From: Silicimonas sp. | GTDB taxonomy: Bacteria > Pseudomonadota > Alphaproteobacteria > Rhodobacterales > Rhodobacteraceae | NCBI GenBank assembly: GCA_022824525.1 | Contig: JAJDZT010000147.1 | Coordinates: forward strand, 1 to 64,000 | Reading direction: 5' to 3' | Length of the DNA: 64,000 nucleotides | In this document: positions 30,583 to 40,394 of the stretch, piece after piece | Position numbering within the stretch: position 1 is the stretch's first letter | Layout: every line of letters begins with the position of its first letter | The notes under the pieces: model-generated | Databases searched by the model: none | Seen by the model: the letters and a program-made list of their open reading frames with translations, nothing else | What the model was told of the DNA's origin: nothing | Made by a program: the position numbers and the translations under genes

Positions 30583-31296
30583 CTATTGAGCCAGCAGATT
30601 GTTCAATACGACATCGAAGTCATCGCCAGCCTCTGCCCGCGCAATCAGTTCAAGTAATCCTTCACGACCGATCCTGTTCTCGATGGCTGCGACCTCCCTC
30701 GCTGCGCTGGCATAGGCTCGTCCGACACCAAGCTCGCGGTAGGCATCGTCCCACTGCCAGAAGCGCCGCACCTTTCGAACTCGTGCGCGGGATTCCGGCG
30801 TTACACCACCTTGCCAATCGGGATGTTTAGCGACGTGTGTGGCCAATCCTTCGTCGAACCACGTGGGGTACGGTTGGGCCACTATGTTGCGTGGTCCCAT
30901 GCGGCGGTGAAGACGAGAATGTGTCATCTCGTGTGTCAGTGTGCCGAGCGTCAGACCACCTGGTGACACCATGACAATCATATCGGCGATCGATAAGCCA
31001 TTGCCACCAATGCCGAAATCCTGCGCGCAGCGTCGTGTCGTGCAAAGTATCAATGTGGGTTTCGGGGGCAGGTCGCCAAAGAAATCCATGACTTTTCGGC
31101 GGGCTGCATTCGCGAGCGACCGTAATTCTTGAGCACGAGATGGTGCGTCCGTCCAGACCCGGTCGGAGACTTCAGTCAGCCCGTAGCTGGCAGGCGCTAC
31201 AACTCGATGCGATCCGGGAATTACAGCCGAAAAAACCGCGGCCATTCCCATGGCGTTGACGAGGAAGCTAAAGCTGCGGGCAAGTCTTTGAATCAT
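30583..31296 (-). CDS. Putative gluzincin-type metallopeptidase, membrane-anchored/secreted (HEMTH motif)
   Basis: N-terminal hydrophobic segment; GTLTHEMTHSRLHRRMG...PTWFDEGLATHVAKH (HExxH plus downstream E). Confidence 0.75.
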   Translation of the reverse strand: MIQRLARSFSFLVNAMGMAAVFSAVIPGSHRVVAPASYGLTEVSDRVWTDAPSRAQELRSLANAARRKVMDFFGDLPPKPTLILCTTRRCAQDFGIGGNGLSIADMIVMVSPGGLTLGTLTHEMTHSRLHRRMGPRNIVAQPYPTWFDEGLATHVAKHPDWQGGVTPESRARVRKVRRFWQWDDAYRELGVGRAYASAAREVAAIENRIGREGLLELIARAEAGDDFDVVLNNLLAQ

Positions 31297-31589
31297 CCGG
31301 ATCTGACGTCATTCCACTCTGAATGGCGTCGGAATTGCGCTGCCGCGAATGGGCACAATGGTAGAATTTTATAGTTGTTTTTCCGTGCGTCCTCGACCGC
31401 TCGTTTGACAAGTGCCAGCCCGACTTTGCCTCCACGATAAACTTCGGGCACGCCTGTGTGGTCGATGATGATCAGCTTGTCTGAGGCGCGCGAATAGGTC
31501 AGTTCAGCTACCGGTCCATTCGGAGAAGGTCGCGTGAAATATCGACCTTTGGAGCCGTTTAGTTCGTGCGCAATGGTTAGGTCGGTCAT
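31293..31589 (-). CDS. GNAT-like N-acetyltransferase (NATD1/YjdJ-like)
   Basis: MTDLTIAHELNGSKGRYF...ELTYSRASDKLIIIDHTGVPEVYRGGKVGLALVKRAVEDAR...ILPLCPFA. Confidence 0.85.
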   Translation of the reverse strand: MTDLTIAHELNGSKGRYFTRPSPNGPVAELTYSRASDKLIIIDHTGVPEVYRGGKVGLALVKRAVEDARKNNYKILPLCPFAAAQFRRHSEWNDVRSG

Positions 31590-31629
31590 GAGGGCGCTCG
31601 CAATTGCTCGGACACAGGCCATAAGGTGG

Positions 31630-31645
31630 GCAATGCGCGCATTGC
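31630..31645. promoter_or_regulatory. Perfect 16-bp palindrome, candidate operator
   Basis: GCAATGCGCGCATTGC, 40 bp upstream of the GNAT start at 31589. Confidence 0.35.
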
Positions 31646-31743
31646 GGTCAATCGCAAACGCTGACCGGTCTTCGTTTCGTGCTCAGGGTAACCTGCCGTG
31701 CTTTGCTGTCACTGCCAGCTTCGCCAAAACTGGAGATTCAGAC

Positions 31744-34242
31744 CTAACCGTCTGCGCGTATCGCTTCGTTCTGCGGATCGTATGGACTGTCTTCTGTCAC
31801 TTCGGCATTCCAAAGCTGATCGAACATTTTGACTTTCAGTTGGGTCCCAGGCGTTGAGTGCTCCGGCCGAACGTAACCCATTGCGATCGATTTTCCGAAA
31901 TGAACCGAATATCCGCCGGAGGTCAGTCGCCCGGTGCGCGCGCCCTCTTGCGTGTAAAGCACTTCGCGCCCCCATGGATCAGCATCGTCCGGACCGTCGA
32001 TCAGCAACGTCACGCATTTTGCGCGCACGCCGGTTTCAAGCATGGCGTCCTTGCCGTGAAAATCCTTGTTCGTATCAACAAAGCGGTCCAGCCCGGCTTC
32101 GAGCGGGGTTGCGTCTCGTCCGAGTTCGGTTCCAAACGCGCGGTAGCTCTTTTCCTGGCGGAGCCAGTTCTGGGCTCGCGCACCGACGAGCTTCAGGTCA
32201 TGGGGCTCACCGGCCTGCATGAGCTTATCCCAAAGATAATTCTGCATTTCGATTGGGTGATGAAGTTCCCAGCCAAGTTCTCCTGTATAGGCAACGCGTA
32301 CAGCTTTGACCGGGCACATGCCGAGCTCAATGTCCTTTGCGGACAGCCATGGAAAACGCTTGTTCGAGAGCGCCGTTGCAGGATCGACATCGCGAACAAG
32401 ACTTTTCAAGAGATCGCGTGATTTCGGACCGGCCAGTGCGAAGACACCCCATTGGCTGGTTACATTTTCCTCGTTGATGCGGCCGAAACTCTCCTCTCCG
32501 TCTTCGATTGCCTTGTAGAGAAAGTCCTCGTCATATGCTTCCCACGCGCCGGCTGAGACGAGGTAATAGTCGTTCTCGCCGTCACGTACGATTGTGTACT
32601 CCGTGCGTGTCGTGCCTGCACTGGTCAGTGCGTATGTCAGGTTGATCCGGCCCACGCGAGGCAGTTTGTTTGTCGTGAACCAGTCAAGAAACGCCGTGGC
32701 TCCTGGGCCGGTAAGGCGGTGCTTGGCGAACGCCGTTGCGTCGATCAAACCAACGCCAGAACGAATGGTGTCCGCTTCCTCCTTTGCGTATTGCCACCAG
32801 CCGCCGCGGCGGAAAGACCTGCTATCGTGATCGTATTCAGCGGGAGCGTTCGGCGCACCATAGTAATTCGGGCGCTCCCATCCATTGACCTGTCCAAATT
32901 GAGCGCCTTTGGCCTTCTGCCGGTCATAAGCTGGTGCGGTTTTGAGCGGACGGCATGCTTCGCGCTCTTCGTCCGGATGATGGAGAATGTAAACGTGGGA
33001 ATAACACTCCTCGTTCTTCCGCATAGCGTATTCGGTCGTCATCCACGGCCCGTAGCGTTTCGGATCGAGCGATGCCATGTCGATCTCGGCTTCGCCTTCG
33101 GTCATCAGCTGCGCAAGGTAATGGCCGGTCCCTCCGGCCGCGGTGATCCCAAAGCTAAAGCCTTCGGCGAGCCACATATTTCGTAGGCCAGGAGCGGGTC
33201 CAAGAAGGGGATTGCCGTCCGGCGTGTAGCAAATTGGACCGTTGTAGTCGTCCTTCAGCCCGGCTGTTTCCGATGAAGGGATCCGGTGGATCATCGACAT
33301 GTATTCTTCTTCGATCCTCTCAAGATCGAGCGGGAAAAGATCGGCTCTGAAGCTGTCGGGAACGGCATATTCAAAGCGGGCGGGGGCGCCGTACTCATAA
33401 GGTCCAAGGATCCAGCCGCCACGCTCTTCACGCACATACCATTTGGCGTCAGCGTCGCGCAGGACAGGGTGTTCCGGATTGGTCTTGCGATACTCGACGA
33501 GGGCGGGATCGGGTTCAGTGACAATGTACTGATGCTCTACCGGAATAGCGGGAATCTTGATCCCAAGAAGTTGCGCTGTGCGCTGGGCATGGTTCCCGGT
33601 CGCTGTAACCACATGTTCAGCATGGATGATTGTTTGTTCTTCGGACGGTACCAGATTGCCGCCCTTTTCAACCATTTTCGTGCAAGTGACGTCCCAATGA
33701 TCGCCCGTCCAACTGTAGCCATCGACCTGCCATTTGCGTTCGATGGTCGCGCCATGTTGCCGCGCTCCTTTCGCCATCGCCTGTGTTACATCCGCAGGGT
33801 TAATGTATCCGTCGGTCGGGTGATAGATGGCGCCCTTGAGGTCTTCTGTCCTGACCAACGGCCACCGTTCTTTGATCTGGTCTGGGGTCATCCATTCATA
33901 CGGGACACCACAGGTCTCGGCCGTGGACGCATAGAGCATATACTCGTCCATCCGATCTTGGGTTTGCGCCATACGCAAATTGCCGACCACATAAAATCCT
34001 GGGTTTAGGCCGGTCTCTTCTTCAAGCGTTTTGTAGAACTTGATCGAATAGTCATGGATATGCGTAGTGGCGTAGCTCATGTTGAAATACGGAAGGAGCC
34101 CGGCGGCATGCCACGTGCTGCCGCTCGTGAGTTCGTCGCGCTCAAGAAGCATCGTGTCCCAACCCGCCTTGGCGAGATGGTAGGCGATCGAGGTGCCGAC
34201 TGCGCCGCCGCCGACAACCAGCGCTTTGACGTGAGTTTTCAT
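31744..34242 (-). CDS. FAD-dependent oxidoreductase with GcvT-type C-terminal domain (dimethylglycine/sarcosine dehydrogenase family)
   Basis: KALVVGGGAVGTSIAYHLAKAGW DAO domain; C-terminal aminomethyltransferase domain (ALAGPKSRDLL, ELGWELHHP). Confidence 0.9.
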   Translation of the reverse strand: MKTHVKALVVGGGAVGTSIAYHLAKAGWDTMLLERDELTSGSTWHAAGLLPYFNMSYATTHIHDYSIKFYKTLEEETGLNPGFYVVGNLRMAQTQDRMDEYMLYASTAETCGVPYEWMTPDQIKERWPLVRTEDLKGAIYHPTDGYINPADVTQAMAKGARQHGATIERKWQVDGYSWTGDHWDVTCTKMVEKGGNLVPSEEQTIIHAEHVVTATGNHAQRTAQLLGIKIPAIPVEHQYIVTEPDPALVEYRKTNPEHPVLRDADAKWYVREERGGWILGPYEYGAPARFEYAVPDSFRADLFPLDLERIEEEYMSMIHRIPSSETAGLKDDYNGPICYTPDGNPLLGPAPGLRNMWLAEGFSFGITAAGGTGHYLAQLMTEGEAEIDMASLDPKRYGPWMTTEYAMRKNEECYSHVYILHHPDEEREACRPLKTAPAYDRQKAKGAQFGQVNGWERPNYYGAPNAPAEYDHDSRSFRRGGWWQYAKEEADTIRSGVGLIDATAFAKHRLTGPGATAFLDWFTTNKLPRVGRINLTYALTSAGTTRTEYTIVRDGENDYYLVSAGAWEAYDEDFLYKAIEDGEESFGRINEENVTSQWGVFALAGPKSRDLLKSLVRDVDPATALSNKRFPWLSAKDIELGMCPVKAVRVAYTGELGWELHHPIEMQNYLWDKLMQAGEPHDLKLVGARAQNWLRQEKSYRAFGTELGRDATPLEAGLDRFVDTNKDFHGKDAMLETGVRAKCVTLLIDGPDDADPWGREVLYTQEGARTGRLTSGGYSVHFGKSIAMGYVRPEHSTPGTQLKVKMFDQLWNAEVTEDSPYDPQNEAIRADG

Positions 34243-34550
34243 TTCAAACACTCCTCGCGAACTCTGGAGATGATTAACCTATTGCGAACTGTTTCGTTGG
34301 GTCCAGCCGACGGGATGCAGTTCGAATGCGACGCGCGCGCCTTGTCGTTTGCACTACGCTCTGAGCGACTTCGCGTGTTTGGTGCCGCACCCAACCCTGT
34401 CAGCATACAATCGCTATGCAATTTCCGTGTCATTTGGATGGGTGTTGCCACTCTTTCATTGACGCATTTGATGGCCACAATGGCCAACCCGAGGCTGGCC
34501 GACCGATAGGTTGGCTTGTGACTTTTGGTTGGTAAAGCTAGCAATCCACT

Positions 34551-35396
34551 ATGAAGATTTGTCCGAGTGTGGAAGAGATACGCGCAACGGTTGCCGGTTT
34601 TCGGCAGGTGGGGGAAAGTGTTGGTCTCGTGACGACAATGGGAGCGTTGCATGAGGGACACCTGTCGCTGATGCGCCGCGCGCGTGAAGGTCACGACCGT
34701 GTTGTGGCGACGATCTTCGTAAACCCAACCCAGTTTGGTGAAGTGGCCGATCTTGCCCACTACCCGTCCGACGATGCGCGCGACATTGATTTGCTACAAG
34801 ACGAGGGTGTGGATGCGCTTTTCCTGCCGACGGTGGAAACGATCTATCCACCCGGGGACGAGACAATTGTTGAAACGATTGAACTCGCCAACAAGCTCCA
34901 CGGCAAAGTGCGTCCTGGACATTTTCGTGGAGTGGCGACGGTCGTGGCGCGGCTTTTCAACATATGTCAGCCCGACGCGGCCTATTTTGGCGAGAAGGAT
35001 TATCAGCAGTTGCAGGTGATCAAACGCATGGTTCGCGACTTGCATTTTCCGCTTGAAGTGGTGGGAGTGGCAACGGTGCGAGAAGCGGACGGTTTGGCAA
35101 TGTCTTCGCGAAATGTGCGGCTGACGCCAGAGGACCGAACTGCAGCCGTGGTTTTGAACCAGAGTCTGTCCGCTGCAGAAGCGCTCGTCGCAGACGGCAC
35201 TACAGTAGATGCGTTGAAAAGTGAAATCCGATCGATAATCCGATCGGAGCCTCGCGCCGTTTTGCGGGCTGTCGATGTTGTCGCTGCCGAAAGTCTGGAC
35301 GCAATAGACGGACCAGTGACTGAAAAGATTGCCATCATGCTGTCGGCCGAGTTCGGCAGCGTTCTCTTGATCGATCAAAGGGAGATCACTCCATGA
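34551..35396 (+). CDS. panC: Pantoate-beta-alanine ligase
   Basis: [51 protein letters not shown]. Confidence 0.96.
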   Translation: MKICPSVEEIRATVAGFRQVGESVGLVTTMGALHEGHLSLMRRAREGHDRVVATIFVNPTQFGEVADLAHYPSDDARDIDLLQDEGVDALFLPTVETIYPPGDETIVETIELANKLHGKVRPGHFRGVATVVARLFNICQPDAAYFGEKDYQQLQVIKRMVRDLHFPLEVVGVATVREADGLAMSSRNVRLTPEDRTAAVVLNQSLSAAEALVADGTTVDALKSEIRSIIRSEPRAVLRAVDVVAAESLDAIDGPVTEKIAIMLSAEFGSVLLIDQREITP

Positions 35397-36205
35397 GTTC
35401 GCAATCCGAGAAAATCCGTCGAATGACCGTGCCGCAATTGGCTGCGCGGAAAGGCGGCGAACCCATTGTATCCCTGACGTCCTATCACGCACATACAGCT
35501 GCCATAGTGGACAAGTATGCGGATTTCATCCTCGTGGGCGACAGTCTTGGGATGGTTATGCATGGAATGGAAACGACAGTTGGCGTGCCGCTCGATCTGA
35601 TGATCATGCACGGAAAAGCGGTTGTCCGTGGGACGCAACGCGCCCTGATTGTGGTTGATATGCCCTTTGGGACGTATGAGGAGAGCCCGAATATGGCGTT
35701 CAGAAACGCAGCGAAGATTATGAAGGAAACCGGTTGTGGTGCGGTCAAGCTCGAAGGCGGCGCGCGCATGGCCGAGACCATCCATTTTCTTGTCGAACGG
35801 GGAATTCCCGTCATGGCGCATACCGGTCTGACGCCGCAGTCGAGCCATGTGATGGGCGGGTTCAAAACGCAGGGGCGCGACGAAGATACTTGGACTGCCC
35901 ATGAAAACGATGCAAAGGCCGTTTCTGAAGCCGGAGCGTTCGCGGTGGTGCTTGAAGGCATGGTGGAGCCGTTGGCCGCCAAGATTACCAAGCAGATCGA
36001 CATCCCGACGATAGGTATCGGCGCCTCGGTTGAATGCGACGGGCAGATTCTCGTATTGGAGGACATGTTGGGTTTGAACGAGTGGACGCCCAAGTTCGTA
36101 AAGGTTTACGGCGATTTGGGCCCGCAAATCGAAAAGGCGGTTCGAGAGTACGCCGACGATGTCAAAACGCGCGCTTTCCCGACCGAAGATGAGGTTTATC
36201 GCTGA
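35393..36205 (+). CDS. panB: 3-methyl-2-oxobutanoate hydroxymethyltransferase
   Basis: [45 protein letters not shown]. Confidence 0.96.
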   Translation: MSSQSEKIRRMTVPQLAARKGGEPIVSLTSYHAHTAAIVDKYADFILVGDSLGMVMHGMETTVGVPLDLMIMHGKAVVRGTQRALIVVDMPFGTYEESPNMAFRNAAKIMKETGCGAVKLEGGARMAETIHFLVERGIPVMAHTGLTPQSSHVMGGFKTQGRDEDTWTAHENDAKAVSEAGAFAVVLEGMVEPLAAKITKQIDIPTIGIGASVECDGQILVLEDMLGLNEWTPKFVKVYGDLGPQIEKAVREYADDVKTRAFPTEDEVYR

Positions 36206-36207
36206 TC

Positions 36208-38118
36208 TCAGGCGGCATGATCGGCGTCACTGGCTTGGTCGGAACCGGAGAAAACGGTCACAAGGCCTGCCAGATTTCCAGCTTCTTGATCGAGAGAAAC
36301 GCTTGCTGCTGTCGCCTCTTCGGCGATGGCAGCATTCTTTTGAATATCTGCCTCCAATTCAGAAATGGCGCTATTCACCTCATTGATGCCATGAGACTGC
36401 TGGTCCGAGGATTCGGCAACTTCGCCGAGGAGCGTTGTCACCTCCTCCATTGAATGCACGATCTCGCGGAGTTCGTTTCCTGTCTTCTCAACCAGGCTGA
36501 CACCGTGGCTTACCTGTTCTGCCGATTTCGTAATGAGTGTGTTGATCTCGCTTGCAGCCTCGGATGCGCGTTGTGCGAGGGCACGCACTTCTGAGGCGAC
36601 AACGGCAAACCCGCGACCGCTTTCTCCGGCGCGAGCCGCCTCGACACCGGCATTCAACGCCAACAGGTTGGTTTGGAAAGCGATGCCGTTGATCAAGTCG
36701 ACAATGGATGCGATTTCGTCGGAGGACTGGCGAATGTTCCCCATCGCGACTCCGGTATCCTCCGCAATTTTCAGGCTCTCGCGAGCTTTCGCACTGGAGG
36801 TTTTGGAGAGGTCGTCAGTACGCTTCGCCGCTTCTGCGGCACTTGCCACGGAGGATGCCAATTCTTTCAAAGCTGCGGCGGATTCCTCCAATGTGGCCGC
36901 GCTTCTTTCCGTGCGGGTGGAAAGGTCTTGCGCTGAAGCTGAGATTTCCTTGGTCCCGACGCTCATAGATGCGGTTGCTTCCATGATTGAGCCGATCAGG
37001 CGGGACAAAGTGGAGGTCGTCTCGTTGAAGTCATCCCGCAACTGCTCGTAACCGGCTGGGAAAACGCCTGTAATCTTGTAACTCAGGTTGCCGTCTGCCA
37101 GTTGTTTCAGGCCGTCTGCGAGCGTCTGAACAAGGTCGTCCTGTTCCTGTTTGCGTCGCCTCGCTTCACGCTCCGCGTTCTCCCGCTACTCTTCCTCACG
37201 TGCCGCGGCAGCCGCATCACGCTCGGCTTGCTCCTCTGCGCGTCGCATTTCGGCTTCTCGTGCCTTCGCTCGAGCTTCTTCTTCCTGTTTGCGCGTCGTA
37301 TCGATTTCGGCACGCATTCGCTCCGCTTCTGCATCGCTTTCACGTGTCTGAATGAGTGTTTCTCGAAGGGTCTCGATCTCCTTAGCAATGCCGCCGATTT
37401 CGTCGGCACGGTTTGCAACTGCGACGCTCTCATCAATTTCGCCTTCGCGGATGCGCCGGACAGACTGCGAAAGCTCTTCAATCGGTCCCGAAATGGATCG
37501 GCTGATCAACGCGATGACACCAACGCTGGTCGCAAGGACGATGAGGAACTTTACCAGTGAAGCGACGAGTTCATCATGAATACGGGCCTGAACATCATCC
37601 ACGTAAACACCTGTTGCGACGATCCAGCCCCAAGGCTCAAAGATTTTTGCATAGCTGATTTTGGGCAGATCGATATCGCCGCCGGCCCTTGGCCACATGT
37701 AATCGACATAACCGCCACCGCTGGAGGCAGCTTCCCGTAACTCGATGAAGAGCGGCACGCCGTTTGGATCTTCGATGCCGAGGACGTCCTGGCCAATCAG
37801 GCGATCGGCCGGGTGGATGAGCATCGAGCCGTTTGTGTCAAAGGCGAACAGATAATCGTTGTCTTTGAAGCGTACAGCCCCCAAAGCGCGCGTCGCATCT
37901 TCTTGCGCCTCCTGCAGCGTCATGCTGCCAGACGCAACCGCCTCCGCTTTGGTTTCGAGGATGGTCAGAGCGCTTTCGACGATTGCATTGATCAACCGCT
38001 TTTCTTCGAACTGGATTCTCGCAGATTTGGTGACGTAGTCGTAGGTGATGATGCCGGCTACAACTGCGCCAACCAAAATATTCAAGCCGATGAGCTTCCG
38101 CGTTATTGTGATGTTCAT
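36208..38118 (-). pseudogene. Methyl-accepting chemotaxis protein with Cache sensor and HAMP, interrupted by an in-frame TAG at 37186-37188
   Basis: ORFs 37186..38118 (sensor + HAMP + coiled coil) and 36208..37041 (MCP signalling domain) are in one frame; the 48 codons between them are open and encode a continuing coiled coil/HAMP ([48 protein letters not shown]). Confidence 0.85.
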
Positions 38119-38219
38119 TACTGATCCGTTTGCAGCCGATCGGGCCGCAATAGTCTCGGAGCAATAAAATTGGGTAAATGCGAGCAGCTTGGCGCAGTAT
38201 CAGGAACTCGTGGGATCGC

Positions 38220-38250
38220 AAAAAAAAGGCCGCCTTATGAAAGACGGCCT
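38220..38250 (-). terminator. Intrinsic terminator on the minus strand
   Basis: Minus strand: AGGCCGTC-TTTCATAA-GGCGGCCT followed by eight T; stem uses a U:G pair that pairs only in minus-strand RNA. Confidence 0.65.
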
Positions 38251-38330
38251 GTCCAGTCAGGGAGGAAGATGGAGGCACCGCAAAGTGCCTACATTGGAAA
38301 CAATGGTGTCGAATTCCGACCTATTTGTGG
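38220..38330 (-). ncRNA. Candidate small RNA (5' end approximate)
   Basis: Minus strand: hairpin GGCAC-UUUGCG-GUGCC, then CUCCAUCUUCCUCCCUGACUGG, then the intrinsic terminator; no ORF on this strand needs this terminator. Confidence 0.4.
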
Positions 38331-38400
38331 CGTCTGAGAGGTCTTATCTGGGTGGAACGTGTTCAAAATCGGGCGCTATACTCATTCTACGGGAGATGTC

Positions 38401-39405
38401 ATGGATTCAAGGAACAGCATTCCGGAACGCGCTCTTGACTGGATCGACGCTGGCCGAAGCGTGGCGATTGCGACAGTCGTAAAGACTTGGGGGTCCGCTC
38501 CGCGCCCAGTGGGCGCGCAGCTCGTCATTGATTCAGACATGGCCTTCGAAGGTTCCGTCTCAGGCGGGTGCGTTGAGGGGGCAGTCATTTTGGAGGCGAC
38601 TGAAGCCATCGAGGATGGAAAGTGCAGGGTTTTGAGCTTCGGTGTGTCGGACGATACGGCTTTCGAAGTTGGTCTGGCCTGTGGAGGACAAATCGAGGTC
38701 ATGGTTGAGCCGGTCGGCGTCGGGCAGGGACCCTCTAAGGCTGAACTGGAGGCTTTGGTCGCGGCACGCGCGGCAAGGCGTTCCGTAGTGTGGGAAGTTG
38801 ATCTTGAAAACTGGACAAGACGACTGGTGGAACGTGACGGCAGTGACGAGGCGACCGAAGCGTTGTTTCGGTCAGACAAGTCCGTCCGTGAGGGTGATCT
38901 CTTTCGCGGTGTTCACAATCCGCCACTTCGTCTCGTGATCGTGGGTGCGGTGCACATCGCCCAACCGTTGGTCCAAATAGCCCGATTGTCAGGGTATGAT
39001 GTTGCGCTTTCTGACCCTCGCGACAGTTTTGCGTCCTCGGAGCGTTTCCCCGGCGAACAGTTCCTCGAAGGTTGGCCTGACGAAGCGCTCGACGCTTACG
39101 GGCTGGATACCCGCACTGCGGTGGTAACACTCAGTCATGATCCGAAAATCGATACGCCCGCGCTTGAAACGGCGTTGGCGAGTGAGGCTTTCTACATCGG
39201 CGCGCTTGGATCGACCAGAACGCATGCAAAGCGTGTCGCTGCCTTGAAGGAGGCGGGAGTAACTGATGGAGCGATTGCCCGGATTGACGGACCTGTCGGT
39301 CTGGACATCGGGGCTGCATCACCAGCGGAAATAGCTGTATCCATCATGGGAGAAATGACTGAACGATTGCGGCGGCCTGACACGCGGCCCGGCAGCATAT
39401 CATGA
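38401..39405 (+). CDS. XdhC family protein (xanthine dehydrogenase accessory/CoxI-like)
   Basis: ATVVKTWGSAPRPVGAQLVI, GSVSGGCVEGAVI, GACGGQIEV-type, YIGALGSTRTHAKR; start at 38401. Confidence 0.92.
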   Translation: MDSRNSIPERALDWIDAGRSVAIATVVKTWGSAPRPVGAQLVIDSDMAFEGSVSGGCVEGAVILEATEAIEDGKCRVLSFGVSDDTAFEVGLACGGQIEVMVEPVGVGQGPSKAELEALVAARAARRSVVWEVDLENWTRRLVERDGSDEATEALFRSDKSVREGDLFRGVHNPPLRLVIVGAVHIAQPLVQIARLSGYDVALSDPRDSFASSERFPGEQFLEGWPDEALDAYGLDTRTAVVTLSHDPKIDTPALETALASEAFYIGALGSTRTHAKRVAALKEAGVTDGAIARIDGPVGLDIGAASPAEIAVSIMGEMTERLRRPDTRPGSIS

Positions 39406-40394
39406 ATTTTGGTCGAGTGCCTTTGGAGGAGGCGAATGGGGGAGTTTTGGCGCACTCGCTGAAACTCTCGAACGGCACTCTGAAGAAGGGAACTCTTGTC
39501 GGGCCGAGTGAAATTGATGCTTTGCGTGAAGCGGGTCACTCCACAGTAACTGTAGCGCTATTTGGCCCGTCCGATGTTCGAGAAGATGAAGCTGCGCGCA
39601 GGATAGGCATTGCACTCGTGGCTGACGGGTTGAAACTTGGGCCTGCATTTACCGGGCGAACCAACCTTATCGCCGAGCGTGCCGGGGTCATTCGAGTCAA
39701 ATCGTCCGCCGTTCATTCCATGAACCTTGTTGACGAAGGGCTTACTCTGGCGACGCTTCCAGACTTGATGAGAGTCGCAGCAGATCAGCTTGTCGCGACG
39801 GCGAAAATCATTCCCTACGGCTTGCCCGAGGCTGTTGTTGCAGAAGGGGTTGCGCGGCTCGGGCAAGGACCGATCAGCCTTCATCCTTTTCAAGGCGGCA
39901 AGGCGCGCCTCGTCATGACTCAAACGGCTGGTTTCAAAGCAAGCCTGTTGGACAAGGGCGAAGCGGCGGTTGGCGAGCGATTGGAGGCGCTTGGCTACAG
40001 TCTCGCCGATGTCGTGACGGTTTCCCATAACGTGGACGCTGTCGCGCAGGTGTTGGAAGCGCCTGTTGATCTGACTTTGGTGCTTGGCGCTTCTGCCACG
40101 TCAGATCGCGCGGATGTTGTCCCAGCTGCTGTCTTGAAGGCTGGAGGTCAGATTGAGCGGTTCGGCATGCCCGTTGACCCAGGCAATTTGCTTTTGATGG
40201 CAAGACTTGGGAACACACCGGTCATAGGGCTTCCGGGATGCGCAAGGTCGCTTGCCTTGAATGGCGTTGATTGGGTTTTGGAGCGCCTGTCTGCTCGTTT
40301 GCCGGTTGCTCCAGAAGACATCGCAGCAATGGGGGTGGGAGGACTGCTGAAGGAAATGCCGGGACGCCCACAACCAAGACGGCCACGCGGGTGA
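39402..40394 (+). CDS. Molybdopterin-binding protein (MoeA/MogA-like domain)
   Basis: VPLEEANGGVLAHSLKL start, DRADVVPAAVLKAGGQIERFGMPVDPGNLLLMARLGNTPVIGLPGCARS; ATGA overlap with xdhC. Confidence 0.88.
   Translation: MNFGRVPLEEANGGVLAHSLKLSNGTLKKGTLVGPSEIDALREAGHSTVTVALFGPSDVREDEAARRIGIALVADGLKLGPAFTGRTNLIAERAGVIRVKSSAVHSMNLVDEGLTLATLPDLMRVAADQLVATAKIIPYGLPEAVVAEGVARLGQGPISLHPFQGGKARLVMTQTAGFKASLLDKGEAAVGERLEALGYSLADVVTVSHNVDAVAQVLEAPVDLTLVLGASATSDRADVVPAAVLKAGGQIERFGMPVDPGNLLLMARLGNTPVIGLPGCARSLALNGVDWVLERLSARLPVAPEDIAAMGVGGLLKEMPGRPQPRRPRG

Noticed and set aside
33286-34008. 240-aa plus-strand ORF opposite the GcvT-type dehydrogenase
   Set aside because: Shadow ORF; the minus-strand 833-aa protein is strongly supported.
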